Source: an uncultured Clostridium sp.
Lineage (GTDB): Bacteria; Bacillota; Clostridia; TANB77; CAG-508
Length of the DNA stretch: 6,489 nucleotides
Direction of reading: 5' to 3'
Assembly: GCA_902462295.1 (NCBI GenBank)
Contig: CABQAZ010000042.1
Location: 1-6,489 of the forward strand
Shown here piece after piece: positions 1-5,571 of this stretch (positions within the stretch are counted from its first letter, which is position 1; every line of letters begins with the position of its first letter). The translations under genes and the position numbers were made by a program. The notes below the pieces were generated by a model. It worked only from the letters and a program-made list of their open reading frames with translations. It had not been told where the DNA came from and made no database searches.

Positions 1-30
1 TTTGTGTATAAATTTTTAAAGGAGATTATT

Positions 31-207
31 ATGTTAGCTAAGTATTGGAAAAAAATAGGTTTGTTTATATTAATAATTGCATGTATATTTAATGTCATGA
101 CAAAATTCGTACGTAAACTATCTTTAAAAACCGAACTTGAAGCTTCAGCAACATATGTAAATCAAGAAGAAAATAAAAATTTAGACGAAGAACTTGAAAA
201 AAAATAA
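31..207 (+). CDS. Small single-pass membrane protein, unknown function
   Basis: Encodes 58 residues. The ATG at 31 is chosen because AAAGGAG lies at 18-24 with a 6-base spacer; the frame is open further up to a GTG at 4, but that start would place the ribosome binding site inside the gene. Residues about 8-28 form one hydrophobic segment after a lysine-rich start (AKYWKK), so it is predicted to sit in the membrane with one helix. The rest is a short polar tail rich in Glu, Asn and Lys, ending ELEKK. It has no cysteine motif or LPXTG signal. It lies 58 bases upstream of rpmE on the same strand. I do not recognise a family and assign no function. The good ribosome binding site and codon pattern argue that it is a real gene. 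Confidence 0.6.
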   Translation: MLAKYWKKIGLFILIIACIFNVMTKFVRKLSLKTELEASATYVNQEENKNLDEELEKK

Positions 208-225
208 CAAATATGTTAATATAAT
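194..225 (+). promoter_or_regulatory. Possible rpmE promoter
   Basis: A perfect TATAAT lies at 220-225, about 40 bases before the rpmE start. TTGAAA at 194-199 would give a 20-base spacer to it, which is long; pairing the same -35 with TAATAT at 217-222 gives 17 bases. The region is very A+T-rich, so chance matches are likely. rpmE may also be read through from the small gene upstream. Confidence 0.35.
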
Positions 226-265
226 ATTTGGCAATTAATTGTTCTAAGAAAGAGGTGAATTTCAC

Positions 266-466
266 ATGAAAGAAGGATTACATCCAACATACAATCAAAC
301 AACTATTACATGCGCATGTGGCAATGTATTAGAAGTTGGTTCAACAAAAAAAGATTTAAAAGTAGATGTTTGCTCAAAATGTCATCCATATTGGACAGGT
401 AACCTAAGACTTGATACTAAAGGTGGTAGAGCTGACAGATTTAAAAAGAAATATGGTCTTGAATAA
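266..466 (+). CDS. rpmE: 50S ribosomal protein L31
   Basis: Encodes 66 residues, the normal length for bacterial L31, a protein of the large ribosomal subunit that helps bridge the two subunits. It opens MKEGLHPTY, the usual L31 start, and contains Cys16, Cys18, Cys36 and Cys39 (CAC and CSKC). This is the complete zinc-binding set of the cysteine-containing form, as opposed to the cysteine-free paralogue used in zinc shortage. The C-terminal part, HPYWTGNLRLDTKGGRADRF, follows the family pattern. The ribosome binding site AGAGGTGA at 251-258 precedes the ATG. It is followed at once by a terminator, so it ends its transcription unit. No zinc-regulator (Zur) box is evident upstream. Confidence 0.97.
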   Translation: MKEGLHPTYNQTTITCACGNVLEVGSTKKDLKVDVCSKCHPYWTGNLRLDTKGGRADRFKKKYGLE

Positions 467-500
467 AAAAAGTAGCTTTTCAAAAGCCACTTTTTTTATT
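465..500. terminator. Bidirectional terminator between rpmE and the glycosyltransferase gene
   Basis: The arm at 465-480 (AAAAAAAGTAGCTTTT) pairs with 482-497 (AAAAGCCACTTTTTTT), with one A/C mismatch. The flanking A and T runs give a U-tract in both directions. It starts inside the rpmE stop codon, and the stop codon of the convergent glycosyltransferase gene (496-498) overlaps its far edge, so one hairpin can serve both genes. Confidence 0.85.
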
Positions 501-1989
501 TTTCTATTAAAGTAATTTTGTAATTGTAATCATGGTACTTAGTAAAGAATTCTTTTTCTGAAACCTTTTTATAATCTTTATCTTTAAATAACTCTTCATA
601 AGCAGAACCATTTATATCATCAATAACCCAAACTCTATTAGGACAATTTTCAACAAATTCCTTTGTCACACATGTTTCATAATTAGGTCCAAAAGCTTTA
701 TATGCTTCCTCCACTCCCCAATTTTCTGGATTGTAGAAATAAACCTGATTATCCACAAAATGAATTGCTGCAACAAAACCTCCTCCAAGATTTGAAAAAA
801 CAATATTATCTCCATCTTTTATATTTTCTTGAATATAATCCATAGGTTCATAATTTGAACTATCATAATTATCTTTTATCATTTTCATATTATTATATAC
901 TCCTAATATTGCAATTACAGAAAGTATTGATACTATTTCAACTACATTTTTCTCTTTACCTAATATAAAACTAACTGCAAATATGTATAATCCTGTTATA
1001 ACAAATAAATATCTATAATACAAAATTGATGTTTTCATCACAATCGTTATAATAATTGCTGAAATTATTACTGCAAAATACACTATTAATGACCATTTAT
1101 AAGGATTTAAATCTTGTTTATCCTTTACGTATTGATATGTTTTATAAATCATATACCCATATAATTCTAATGCAAATACAGTAGGAACTAATAAATCTGT
1201 ATAATCAGATGACTTCACATATCCAGCTAATTGTGAACTTAATAATTCCATTAATGTTTTAGGGAATGTAAATCCTATCCAAAATCCATTTGAAACATTA
1301 CTTAACTGTGTAACAAAATTTACTAACCATGGAAGATATGCTAATGCTTGTATAATTCCAAATGATATTATAAATATTATTCCTTTTTTTCTTTTCTTTA
1401 CTATCAAATAGATTAATAATATCACATTAATCAATCCAGCACACATCAATCCATAATAATGTAAATAAATGCTTACTAAACTTGAAACTCCAAAAATTAT
1501 CCAATCTTTTATACTATCTCTTTTCATCAATCTATATGCATATATCGAAAGAATTGTTACAGCTAATATTGCCCATGAATACATCCTTATTTCTATTGCA
1601 TATACTGCCATTTCTGGCAAGAATGCTGATAAAAATGAAAATATAAATCCAGTTTTCTCTCCAAAATCTTTTCTTATATGTGTATATCCAATTATAATCA
1701 TTATTGCTATTGGTATTACAGAGAATATTCTATAAATCATTATTGAACCACCTGTAACTAAGAAAACTATCCTTAACATCCAATAATACAATATTGGATG
1801 TACATCATGACCTCCTATTGACCATATTTCACCCAAGCTATGTCTTGCTAATCCAACAGAATAACTTTCATCAAACCATATATTACTATGAAATGCACCA
1901 AGTGATACAAATATTATCCCTACTACAATTACTACCATATGCCACTGTTTTAACGTTATTGATTTTAATTTCTCTTTTATTTTTTTCAT
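496..1989 (-). CDS. GT-C family membrane glycosyltransferase (GT39/ArnT/PMT-like)
   Basis: Encodes 497 residues from the ATG at 1989. That start is preferred because AAAGGG lies 9 bases upstream of it; an ATG at 2007, six codons earlier, has no good ribosome binding site. A first membrane helix (about 18-34) is followed by an outside loop with NIWFDESYS (Asp40-Glu41), the acidic pair typical of the lipid-phosphosugar-dependent GT-C fold. HDVHPILYY (61-69) and EIRMYSW (133-139) are further PMT_2-type motifs. Many hydrophobic helices continue to about residue 370, and the last ~110 residues form a soluble, probably extracytoplasmic domain with no family I recognise. Such enzymes transfer a sugar from a polyprenyl-phosphate carrier to a wall glycan, lipid or protein outside the membrane; donor and acceptor cannot be read from the sequence. 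It stands alone between two terminators, with no polymer-synthesis genes beside it. Confidence 0.85.
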   Translation of the reverse strand: MKKIKEKLKSITLKQWHMVVIVVGIIFVSLGAFHSNIWFDESYSVGLARHSLGEIWSIGGHDVHPILYYWMLRIVFLVTGGSIMIYRIFSVIPIAIMIIIGYTHIRKDFGEKTGFIFSFLSAFLPEMAVYAIEIRMYSWAILAVTILSIYAYRLMKRDSIKDWIIFGVSSLVSIYLHYYGLMCAGLINVILLIYLIVKKRKKGIIFIISFGIIQALAYLPWLVNFVTQLSNVSNGFWIGFTFPKTLMELLSSQLAGYVKSSDYTDLLVPTVFALELYGYMIYKTYQYVKDKQDLNPYKWSLIVYFAVIISAIIITIVMKTSILYYRYLFVITGLYIFAVSFILGKEKNVVEIVSILSVIAILGVYNNMKMIKDNYDSSNYEPMDYIQENIKDGDNIVFSNLGGGFVAAIHFVDNQVYFYNPENWGVEEAYKAFGPNYETCVTKEFVENCPNRVWVIDDINGSAYEELFKDKDYKKVSEKEFFTKYHDYNYKITLIEK

Positions 1990-2038
1990 TTCTCTCGTCC
2001 CTTTCATTTATATTTCTTCTTTTTGTTTCAGTAATCAT

Positions 2039-2067
2039 ATTCTACTAAAAAACATAAAAAATAGCAA
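2039..2067 (-). promoter_or_regulatory. Putative promoter of the glycosyltransferase gene
   Basis: Read on the minus strand, TTGCTA (2067-2062) and TAGAAT (2044-2039) are separated by exactly 17 bases. They match the sigma-A boxes at four and five of six positions. Transcription would start near 2032, leaving a leader of about 40 bases. The -35 box lies inside the stem of the terminator that closes the upstream operon. Confidence 0.45.
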
Positions 2068-2085
2068 GTTTTTCTTGCTATTTTT
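2057..2085. terminator. Terminator of the recX-scpA-DUF2953-gerW operon
   Basis: This is a perfect 12-bp inverted repeat: AAAAATAGCAAG at 2057-2068 and CTTGCTATTTTT at 2074-2085, with a 5-base loop. On the minus strand it is followed by further T-rich sequence, the expected layout for an intrinsic terminator about 40 bases after the gerW stop. The A/T-rich stem ends make it symmetric, but no gene approaches from the plus side. Confidence 0.8.
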
Positions 2086-2088
2086 ACA

Positions 2089-2121
2089 TTTTGCACCTCT
2101 GGGACCGGGTATTTTAAGTTC
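2089..2121 (-). repeat. 33-bp G+C-rich repeat, copy A (downstream of gerW)
   Basis: Core on the minus strand: GAACTTAAAATACCCGG continuing to GTCCCAGAGGTGCAAAA. It starts 5 bases after the gerW stop codon and ends 3 bases before the operon terminator. It is flanked by the same T6-containing spacer (CTTTTTTAT on the plus strand) that separates the tandem copies at 2796-2911, and the gerW stop falls in that flank. It differs from copy C at one position. It is not translated in any annotated gene. Confidence 0.9.
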
Positions 2122-2126
2122 CTTTT

Positions 2127-2714
2127 TTATTCCATAATTTCTCCGTCAGCATTAAGATAATCCTCAACATTTTGATAATCGGCTTGTTTCTCATTTTGTG
2201 CCACTTTTTCTTCTTGTGCTTTAACTTCTTCACTCTTATCTTTTTCTTTATAAGAATTTTTATTATGCATTTCATTAATAATTCTTTTTGTTCTTTCTTC
2301 TTTTTGTTTTATTGACTTATTAAACATTTCATTTATTTTTTGCATTAAATCTGGAACATAATCTAAAAGCCTATCAATGCAAGATTCATGGTCAACTGGC
2401 ATTAATCTTACATTTCCCTCTTGTACAACTAAAAATGCTACAGGATTTATTGAAACGCCTGCACCTGCTCCACCTCCAAATGGTAATTTATATTCAATTT
2501 CTTCATCTTTATCCTTTTTATTATATTCTTTCAATGTTTCTCCACTAAATTCACTTCCACCTGCAGCAAATCCAAAACATACTTTTGATATTGGAATTAT
2601 TGTTATTCCTATTTGTGTTTCTATTGGTTCTCCTATTATGGTATTTACATCTACCATATCTTGTATACTACTCATAGCAGTTATCATAAGACTTTCTATT
2701 GGATGTTCACTCAT
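2127..2714 (-). CDS. gerW: GerW/YtfJ family spore protein
   Basis: Encodes 195 residues. The start is fixed by GGAGG seven bases before the ATG at 2714. The first ~135 residues match the Spore_YtfJ family closely: MSEHPIESLMITAM at the N-terminus, MVDVNTIIGEPIET (20-33), IPISKVCFGFAAGGSEF (40-56), the glycine-rich LPFGGGAGAGVSINPVAF (77-94), and a final helix with LLDYVPDLMQKI. In Bacillus the family member is a forespore-made protein needed for normal spore germination; its biochemistry is unclear. Residues about 134-195 are an extra Lys/Glu/Gln-rich tail, probably disordered, making it roughly 45 residues longer than I expect for the family. It is last in the recX-scpA-DUF2953 series and is bracketed by copies of the 33-bp repeat. 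Its frame is open upstream through two repeat copies, but without a usable start there. Confidence 0.93.
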   Translation of the reverse strand: MSEHPIESLMITAMSSIQDMVDVNTIIGEPIETQIGITIIPISKVCFGFAAGGSEFSGETLKEYNKKDKDEEIEYKLPFGGGAGAGVSINPVAFLVVQEGNVRLMPVDHESCIDRLLDYVPDLMQKINEMFNKSIKQKEERTKRIINEMHNKNSYKEKDKSEEVKAQEEKVAQNEKQADYQNVEDYLNADGEIME

Positions 2715-2795
2715 ATTATTTCCTCCATTTTTATATTTTAGAATATTAGAACTATCTAGGAGACCTCTTTTTAATGCCTGCTTTTTCTTTTTTAT

Positions 2796-2828
2796 TTTTG
2801 CACTTCTGGGACCGGGTATTTTAAGTTC
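2796..2828 (-). repeat. 33-bp repeat, copy B
   Basis: Third unit of the tandem block when read on the minus strand. It matches copy A except for one change (AGAAGTGC for AGAGGTGC). It is separated from copy C by the 9-base spacer 2829-2837 (ATTTTTTAT on the plus strand), giving a 42-base period. It lies in the untranslated spacer upstream of gerW. Confidence 0.9.
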
Positions 2829-2837
2829 ATTTTTTAT

Positions 2838-2870
2838 TTTTGCACCTCTGGGACCGGGTATTTTAGGTTC
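2838..2870 (-). repeat. 33-bp repeat, copy C
   Basis: The middle tandem unit, identical over its 33 bases to copy D. It is separated from D by the 8-base spacer 2871-2878, giving a 41-base period and a frame shift relative to D. The spacer contains the DUF2953 stop codon and, on the minus strand, an AAAAAGG run resembling a ribosome binding site, with no useful start codon after it. Confidence 0.9.
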
Positions 2871-2875
2871 CTTTT

Positions 2876-3469
2876 TTATTTTGCACCTCTGGGACCGGGT
2901 ATTTTAGGTTCAATTAGTCTCTTTCGATTTTTTCCACTTTTTCTAAAAATTAATATATATATATATTGCATCAAATATATAGAAAATATACCATCTAATT
3001 TAATTTTAAATAAATTCTTATTTGAATAAATCGGCAAAATTTGGAATTTAGGTTTTCGTATAATAGCTCCTAATATACCGGATATTGCTCCAACGAAAAT
3101 AGCAGTAAAAGCTGCATTTTCTGTTCCTATTTTAGCATATAAATCAATTTGTTTAATATCGATATCTATGTTTTTTAATGCTTCTTTATAATTTAATTTA
3201 AATTCTTTATTTTGTAAAAATTTTATGTCTATATCTTTTTTTTCAAGTTTAAAATTTGGCTTTTTCATTTTTCTAACATCTTTTTTGAAAAGTTTTATTT
3301 TTCCAAATATTAATAAATATACATATATCTTACTTTGTTTATTTATTTTTTCACCTTTGGGCATTTCTGAGTCAATTATTAAGTTTTCTACTTTAATTTC
3401 TATCCTACTTGTATGTATTCCTATTCCAATTAATAATAGTACAATTCCCAAAATAAAAAGAAAAAACAA
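2876..3469 (-). CDS. DUF2953 membrane protein (sporulation-cluster type)
   Basis: Encodes 197 residues from a TTG at 3469, chosen because GAGGTGA stands five bases before it. A GTG at 3478 is in frame but is itself part of that binding site, so it is less likely. Residues 2-19 form one N-terminal membrane helix, followed by a basic, beta-rich body. IDIKQIDLYAKIGTENAAFTA (about 103-123) resembles the conserved DUF2953 core around a G-T-x-x-A-A-x-T-A pattern. A second hydrophobic stretch (about 124-138) and SIYLMQYIYILIF (163-175) follow. No enzyme motif is visible and the family has no settled function; its regular position beside gerW in Clostridia suggests a sporulation or envelope role. The last 11 residues are encoded by copy D of the 33-bp repeat and look like an acquired tail. 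The gap of 96 bases to scpA holds no terminator. Confidence 0.8.
   Translation of the reverse strand: MFFLFILGIVLLLIGIGIHTSRIEIKVENLIIDSEMPKGEKINKQSKIYVYLLIFGKIKLFKKDVRKMKKPNFKLEKKDIDIKFLQNKEFKLNYKEALKNIDIDIKQIDLYAKIGTENAAFTAIFVGAISGILGAIIRKPKFQILPIYSNKNLFKIKLDGIFSIYLMQYIYILIFRKSGKNRKRLIEPKIPGPRGAK
2879..2911 (-). repeat. 33-bp repeat, copy D (translated as the DUF2953 C-terminus)
   Basis: First tandem unit on the minus strand and identical to copy C. It lies wholly inside the DUF2953 coding region, where it encodes EPKIPGPRGAK; the stop codon TAA comes directly after it. Its upstream edge (ACTAATT) lacks the A-rich spacer preceding the other copies, so the 33-base core is the shared unit. 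Confidence 0.9.
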
Positions 3470-3565
3470 TATTATCACCTCATCTTATGGTTATAATACT
3501 ATTTTTTCCTTTTTTTCTATTTCTAAACTTTATATAATAAACTTAATAATTACATTTCTGCTTTT

Positions 3566-4318
3566 TTATTTTCTTTTATTTTTTTCTACTTCTATATCCC
3601 CAAATAATTCATCTTGCTCTGTTATGATTTTATTTCTCCTCGACATTTCAAGTAACCCTGAAAATGCAGTTACTACTTCTCTTTTATTATGTTTTTTTAT
3701 TGAAAATAACTCGTTAAAAGTGAATCTTTTGAATTTAATTAATTCTCTAAACATCTTTTTTACTGTATCTCCAACAGAATATGTCTCTGTTATTGCAATT
3801 TTTTCTATATTTGATGCATTTTCATTTATTTTTTCTGTATTCTTTTGAAGTATCTTTTTGTATATTTCTGGTATTATTTCAATATTATACTCATTTTCTA
3901 TTTTTTGTTTTGGAAGCTCTATATTTTCTGCCTTTTTGTAAAATCTTTTGGAATATTCTATAAAATTCTCTTTAAATTTCTTTGTTATTTCTTTGTACTT
4001 TTTATATTCAATAATTCTGCGTATTAATTCTTCCTCTGTAATTTCTTCTTCTTCATTTTGTTCCTTTGGTAACAAATTCTTTGATTTTAAATATAATAGT
4101 GTTGATGACATTACTAAAAACTCACTTGTTACTTCTAAATTCATTTGTTCCATTTTTTGTATATATTCTATATATTGGTCTGTTATTTCACTTAGATTTA
4201 TATCATAGATATCCATTTTATTTTTATCTATTAAGTGACATAATAAGTCTAATGGACCCTCAAAATTATTTAATTTTACTGAATATCTATTTGTTTCAAG
4301 TGTTAACATATTCTGCAC
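3566..4318 (-). CDS. scpA: Segregation and condensation protein A (kleisin subunit of SMC-ScpAB)
   Basis: Encodes 250 residues, the usual ScpA size. ScpA is the kleisin that bridges the two heads of the SMC dimer and, with ScpB, loads the ring that organises and separates chromosomes. The N-terminal domain shows NNFEGPLDLLCHLI (17-30), then EFLVMSSTLLYLKSKNLLP (66-84), both hallmark ScpA segments. An acidic/basic helical linker follows, and the C-terminal winged helix shows KREVVTAFSGLLEM and FGDIEVE near the end. The start is GTG at 4318 with AAAGGA ten bases upstream; the next in-frame ATG (4309) would be too far from that site. It lies 19 bases after recX, so the two are co-transcribed. 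The usual partner scpB is not next to it. Confidence 0.95.
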   Translation of the reverse strand: MQNMLTLETNRYSVKLNNFEGPLDLLCHLIDKNKMDIYDINLSEITDQYIEYIQKMEQMNLEVTSEFLVMSSTLLYLKSKNLLPKEQNEEEEITEEELIRRIIEYKKYKEITKKFKENFIEYSKRFYKKAENIELPKQKIENEYNIEIIPEIYKKILQKNTEKINENASNIEKIAITETYSVGDTVKKMFRELIKFKRFTFNELFSIKKHNKREVVTAFSGLLEMSRRNKIITEQDELFGDIEVEKNKRK

Positions 4319-4337
4319 TTATTCTCATTCCTTTCGC

Positions 4338-4787
4338 TTATATTCTATATCCTTTTCTATATAAATATTGTTTTATTTCTTCATCTGATAATTCTGATTT
4401 TTTTAATCTAATTTTTTGTTTACATTTTTCTTCATATTCATTTAATTCCTCTATGTTATTGCTAATGTATGTTTCTATAAGTTTTTTATCTAATCCTTTT
4501 GTTAGTAATTTATATTTAATTTCTTTTATTGACATTGTTTTTAATTTAATATATTCTTTAACTTGTTTTTCTATAAATTCATAATCATCTAAATATTTTG
4601 CTTCTTTTAAATAATCTATTATCTCATCTAGCATTTGTTCATTAATTTGTCCTTTAAATTTGTTTCTTACTTCTTGTTCTGTTCTTTTTTTATATGTTAT
4701 ATATTTAAATACTTTCGTTTTTTGAGCATCAAATTCTTTTAATTTATCTATATCTATATTACTTTCAAAATTTTCTATAATTTTCAT
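4338..4787 (-). CDS. recX: Regulatory protein RecX
   Basis: Encodes 149 residues, within the short range of the RecX family. RecX binds RecA filaments and limits recombinase and SOS-inducing activity. The protein is built of three-helix repeats as expected: YITYKKRTEQEVRNKF (29-44, the conserved R-T-x-x-E-[VL]-R signature), IIDYLKEAKYLDDYEF (56-71), SIKEIKYKLLTKGLD (86-100), and a closing IKQYLYRKGYRI. The ATG at 4787 is preceded by AAAGGGA about 12 bases away and a closer TTGGAA, an ordinary but not strong site. It is the first gene of the minus-strand operon. recA is not in the window. No SOS (LexA/DinR) box was recognised upstream. Confidence 0.9.
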   Translation of the reverse strand: MKIIENFESNIDIDKLKEFDAQKTKVFKYITYKKRTEQEVRNKFKGQINEQMLDEIIDYLKEAKYLDDYEFIEKQVKEYIKLKTMSIKEIKYKLLTKGLDKKLIETYISNNIEELNEYEEKCKQKIRLKKSELSDEEIKQYLYRKGYRI

Positions 4788-4811
4788 TTTTTTCCAATCC
4801 CTTTCTTATGT

Positions 4812-4840
4812 ATTTTATATTATTTTCAGTTTTTTTGCAA
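4812..4840 (-). promoter_or_regulatory. Possible promoter of the recX-scpA-DUF2953-gerW operon
   Basis: Read on the minus strand, TTGCAA (4840-4835) and TAAAAT (4817-4812) are 17 bases apart. They match the sigma-A -35 and -10 boxes at four and five of six positions, about 25 bases before the recX start. The whole divergent spacer 4788-4962 is A+T-rich, so this is only a candidate. A second TTGCAA at 4912-4917 faces the plus-strand gene but has no convincing -10 box at the right distance. Confidence 0.35.
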
Positions 4841-4962
4841 GATTTTTCAAGTATATTTTATCTTAAACAAATAATACTATAAATAAGTTTTATTTTGCTA
4901 ATTTTTTATTTTTGCAACATAAGACTATTAATATATGTTAATTGATTTTAAGGAGGTTTACT

Positions 4963-5448
4963 ATGAGCAAAAAGATACTTTTTACAGTTGGTTTGTTAAT
5001 GAGTATAGTTTTCACATTTGCTGTAACTTTAAGTTTTGCTACAGATGGTAATGGTGCTATGAATGGTGTTAATGACGCAGTTAACGGTATTCGTAACACT
5101 GTTGGCGGTGCTGAAAATGCTATTGAGGGTGCAGTTAAAGATGTAACTGATTCTACAAAAAATGCAACTAATAAAACTGAAAATAATATGAATAATGCAA
5201 CAAAAAATGATAATACAACAAATCTTGGTATAACAAATAATAATACTCAATCAACTAATTATACAGCTAATAGGACTGCTACAACAGGAACTGCTACCGC
5301 TACAAATTCACGTACTTTTCTAGGTATGTCTTCAACTATGTGGACTTGGCTTATTCTAGCTGTTGCTGTTATAGCAATTATTGCTTTAGTTTGGTATTAT
5401 TCAAATCAGCTTACTAGAAATAGAAGATATGATGATAATGACCAATAA
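4963..5448 (+). CDS. Secreted or membrane-anchored heptad-repeat protein, unknown function
   Basis: Encodes 161 residues. The ATG at 4963 follows AGGAGG at 4951-4956; an in-frame TTG at 4942 is upstream of that site and is rejected. Residues 1-26 form a classical signal peptide (basic MSKK, hydrophobic core, likely cleavage after LSFA). Residues 28-83 form back-to-back seven-residue units, with Gly at 35, 42, 49 and 56 (GVNDAVN, GIRNTVG, GAENAIE, GAVKDVT), then DSTKNAT and Asn-rich units, a pattern suited to an amphipathic helix or coiled coil. A Thr/Asn-rich linker (84-116) leads to a C-terminal membrane helix (about 127-146) and a short charged inside tail. There is no LPXTG sorting signal and no cysteine for a lipid anchor. 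I recognise no named family. It is a single-gene unit ending in its own terminator. Confidence 0.8.
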   Translation: MSKKILFTVGLLMSIVFTFAVTLSFATDGNGAMNGVNDAVNGIRNTVGGAENAIEGAVKDVTDSTKNATNKTENNMNNATKNDNTTNLGITNNNTQSTNYTANRTATTGTATATNSRTFLGMSSTMWTWLILAVAVIAIIALVWYYSNQLTRNRRYDDNDQ

Positions 5449-5467
5449 TTATTAATCATCCATAACG

Positions 5468-5507
5468 TTTTGTCCGCTATATTATTATAGATGGCGGACA
5501 ATTTTTA
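5468..5507 (+). terminator. Intrinsic terminator after the heptad-repeat protein gene
   Basis: TTGTCCGC at 5470-5477 pairs with GCGGACAA at 5494-5501, and the inner TAT/ATA bases may extend the stem. TTTTT follows at 5502-5506. It begins about 20 bases after the stop codon at 5448 and separates that gene from smpB. Confidence 0.88.
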
Positions 5508-5535
5508 TAATTTACTTTTTTTATTTAACTTTATA

Positions 5536-5544
5536 TGTTATAAT
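5536..5544 (+). promoter_or_regulatory. smpB promoter, extended -10 type
   Basis: TGTTATAAT at 5536-5544 is a perfect extended -10 element (TG, one base, TATAAT), 27 bases before the smpB start. The sequence at the -35 distance is only a T-run, which an extended -10 can tolerate. The leader would be about 20 bases. Confidence 0.65.
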
Positions 5545-5571
5545 ACCATTAGTAATTATTTGGAGGTTTGT

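Noticed and set aside
1469..2048. Plus-strand ORFs of 88 and 84 codons opposite the glycosyltransferase N-terminal region
   Set aside because: They are hydrophobic shadow frames of the antisense membrane-protein gene, without binding sites or recognisable motifs.
2076..2102. Start-stop element (AGAGGTG, then ATG TAA on the minus strand) at the end of copy A
   Set aside because: The spacer is only four bases, and the motif falls at the chance junction of the repeat with the terminator region, after the last gene of the operon.
2792..2830. 12-codon minus-strand ORF in copy B (starting MNLKYP), with AGAGGTG 12 bases upstream
   Set aside because: The spacing is poor and the frame is just an alternative reading of the repeat; there is nothing to show it is translated.
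2377..2907. 176-codon plus-strand ORF opposite gerW and the repeat block
   Set aside because: It lies antisense to a clear gerW gene and crosses non-coding repeats. It has no ribosome binding site and its composition is that of a shadow frame.
2796..2911. CRISPR-like array of direct repeats
   Set aside because: The intervals are only 8-9 bases and nearly identical, far shorter than real spacers, and no cas genes are present.
5491..5571. N-terminal extension of SmpB by 27 residues
   Set aside because: It would begin inside the terminator hairpin and before the promoter; the ATG at 5572 has the ribosome binding site and matches the family start.
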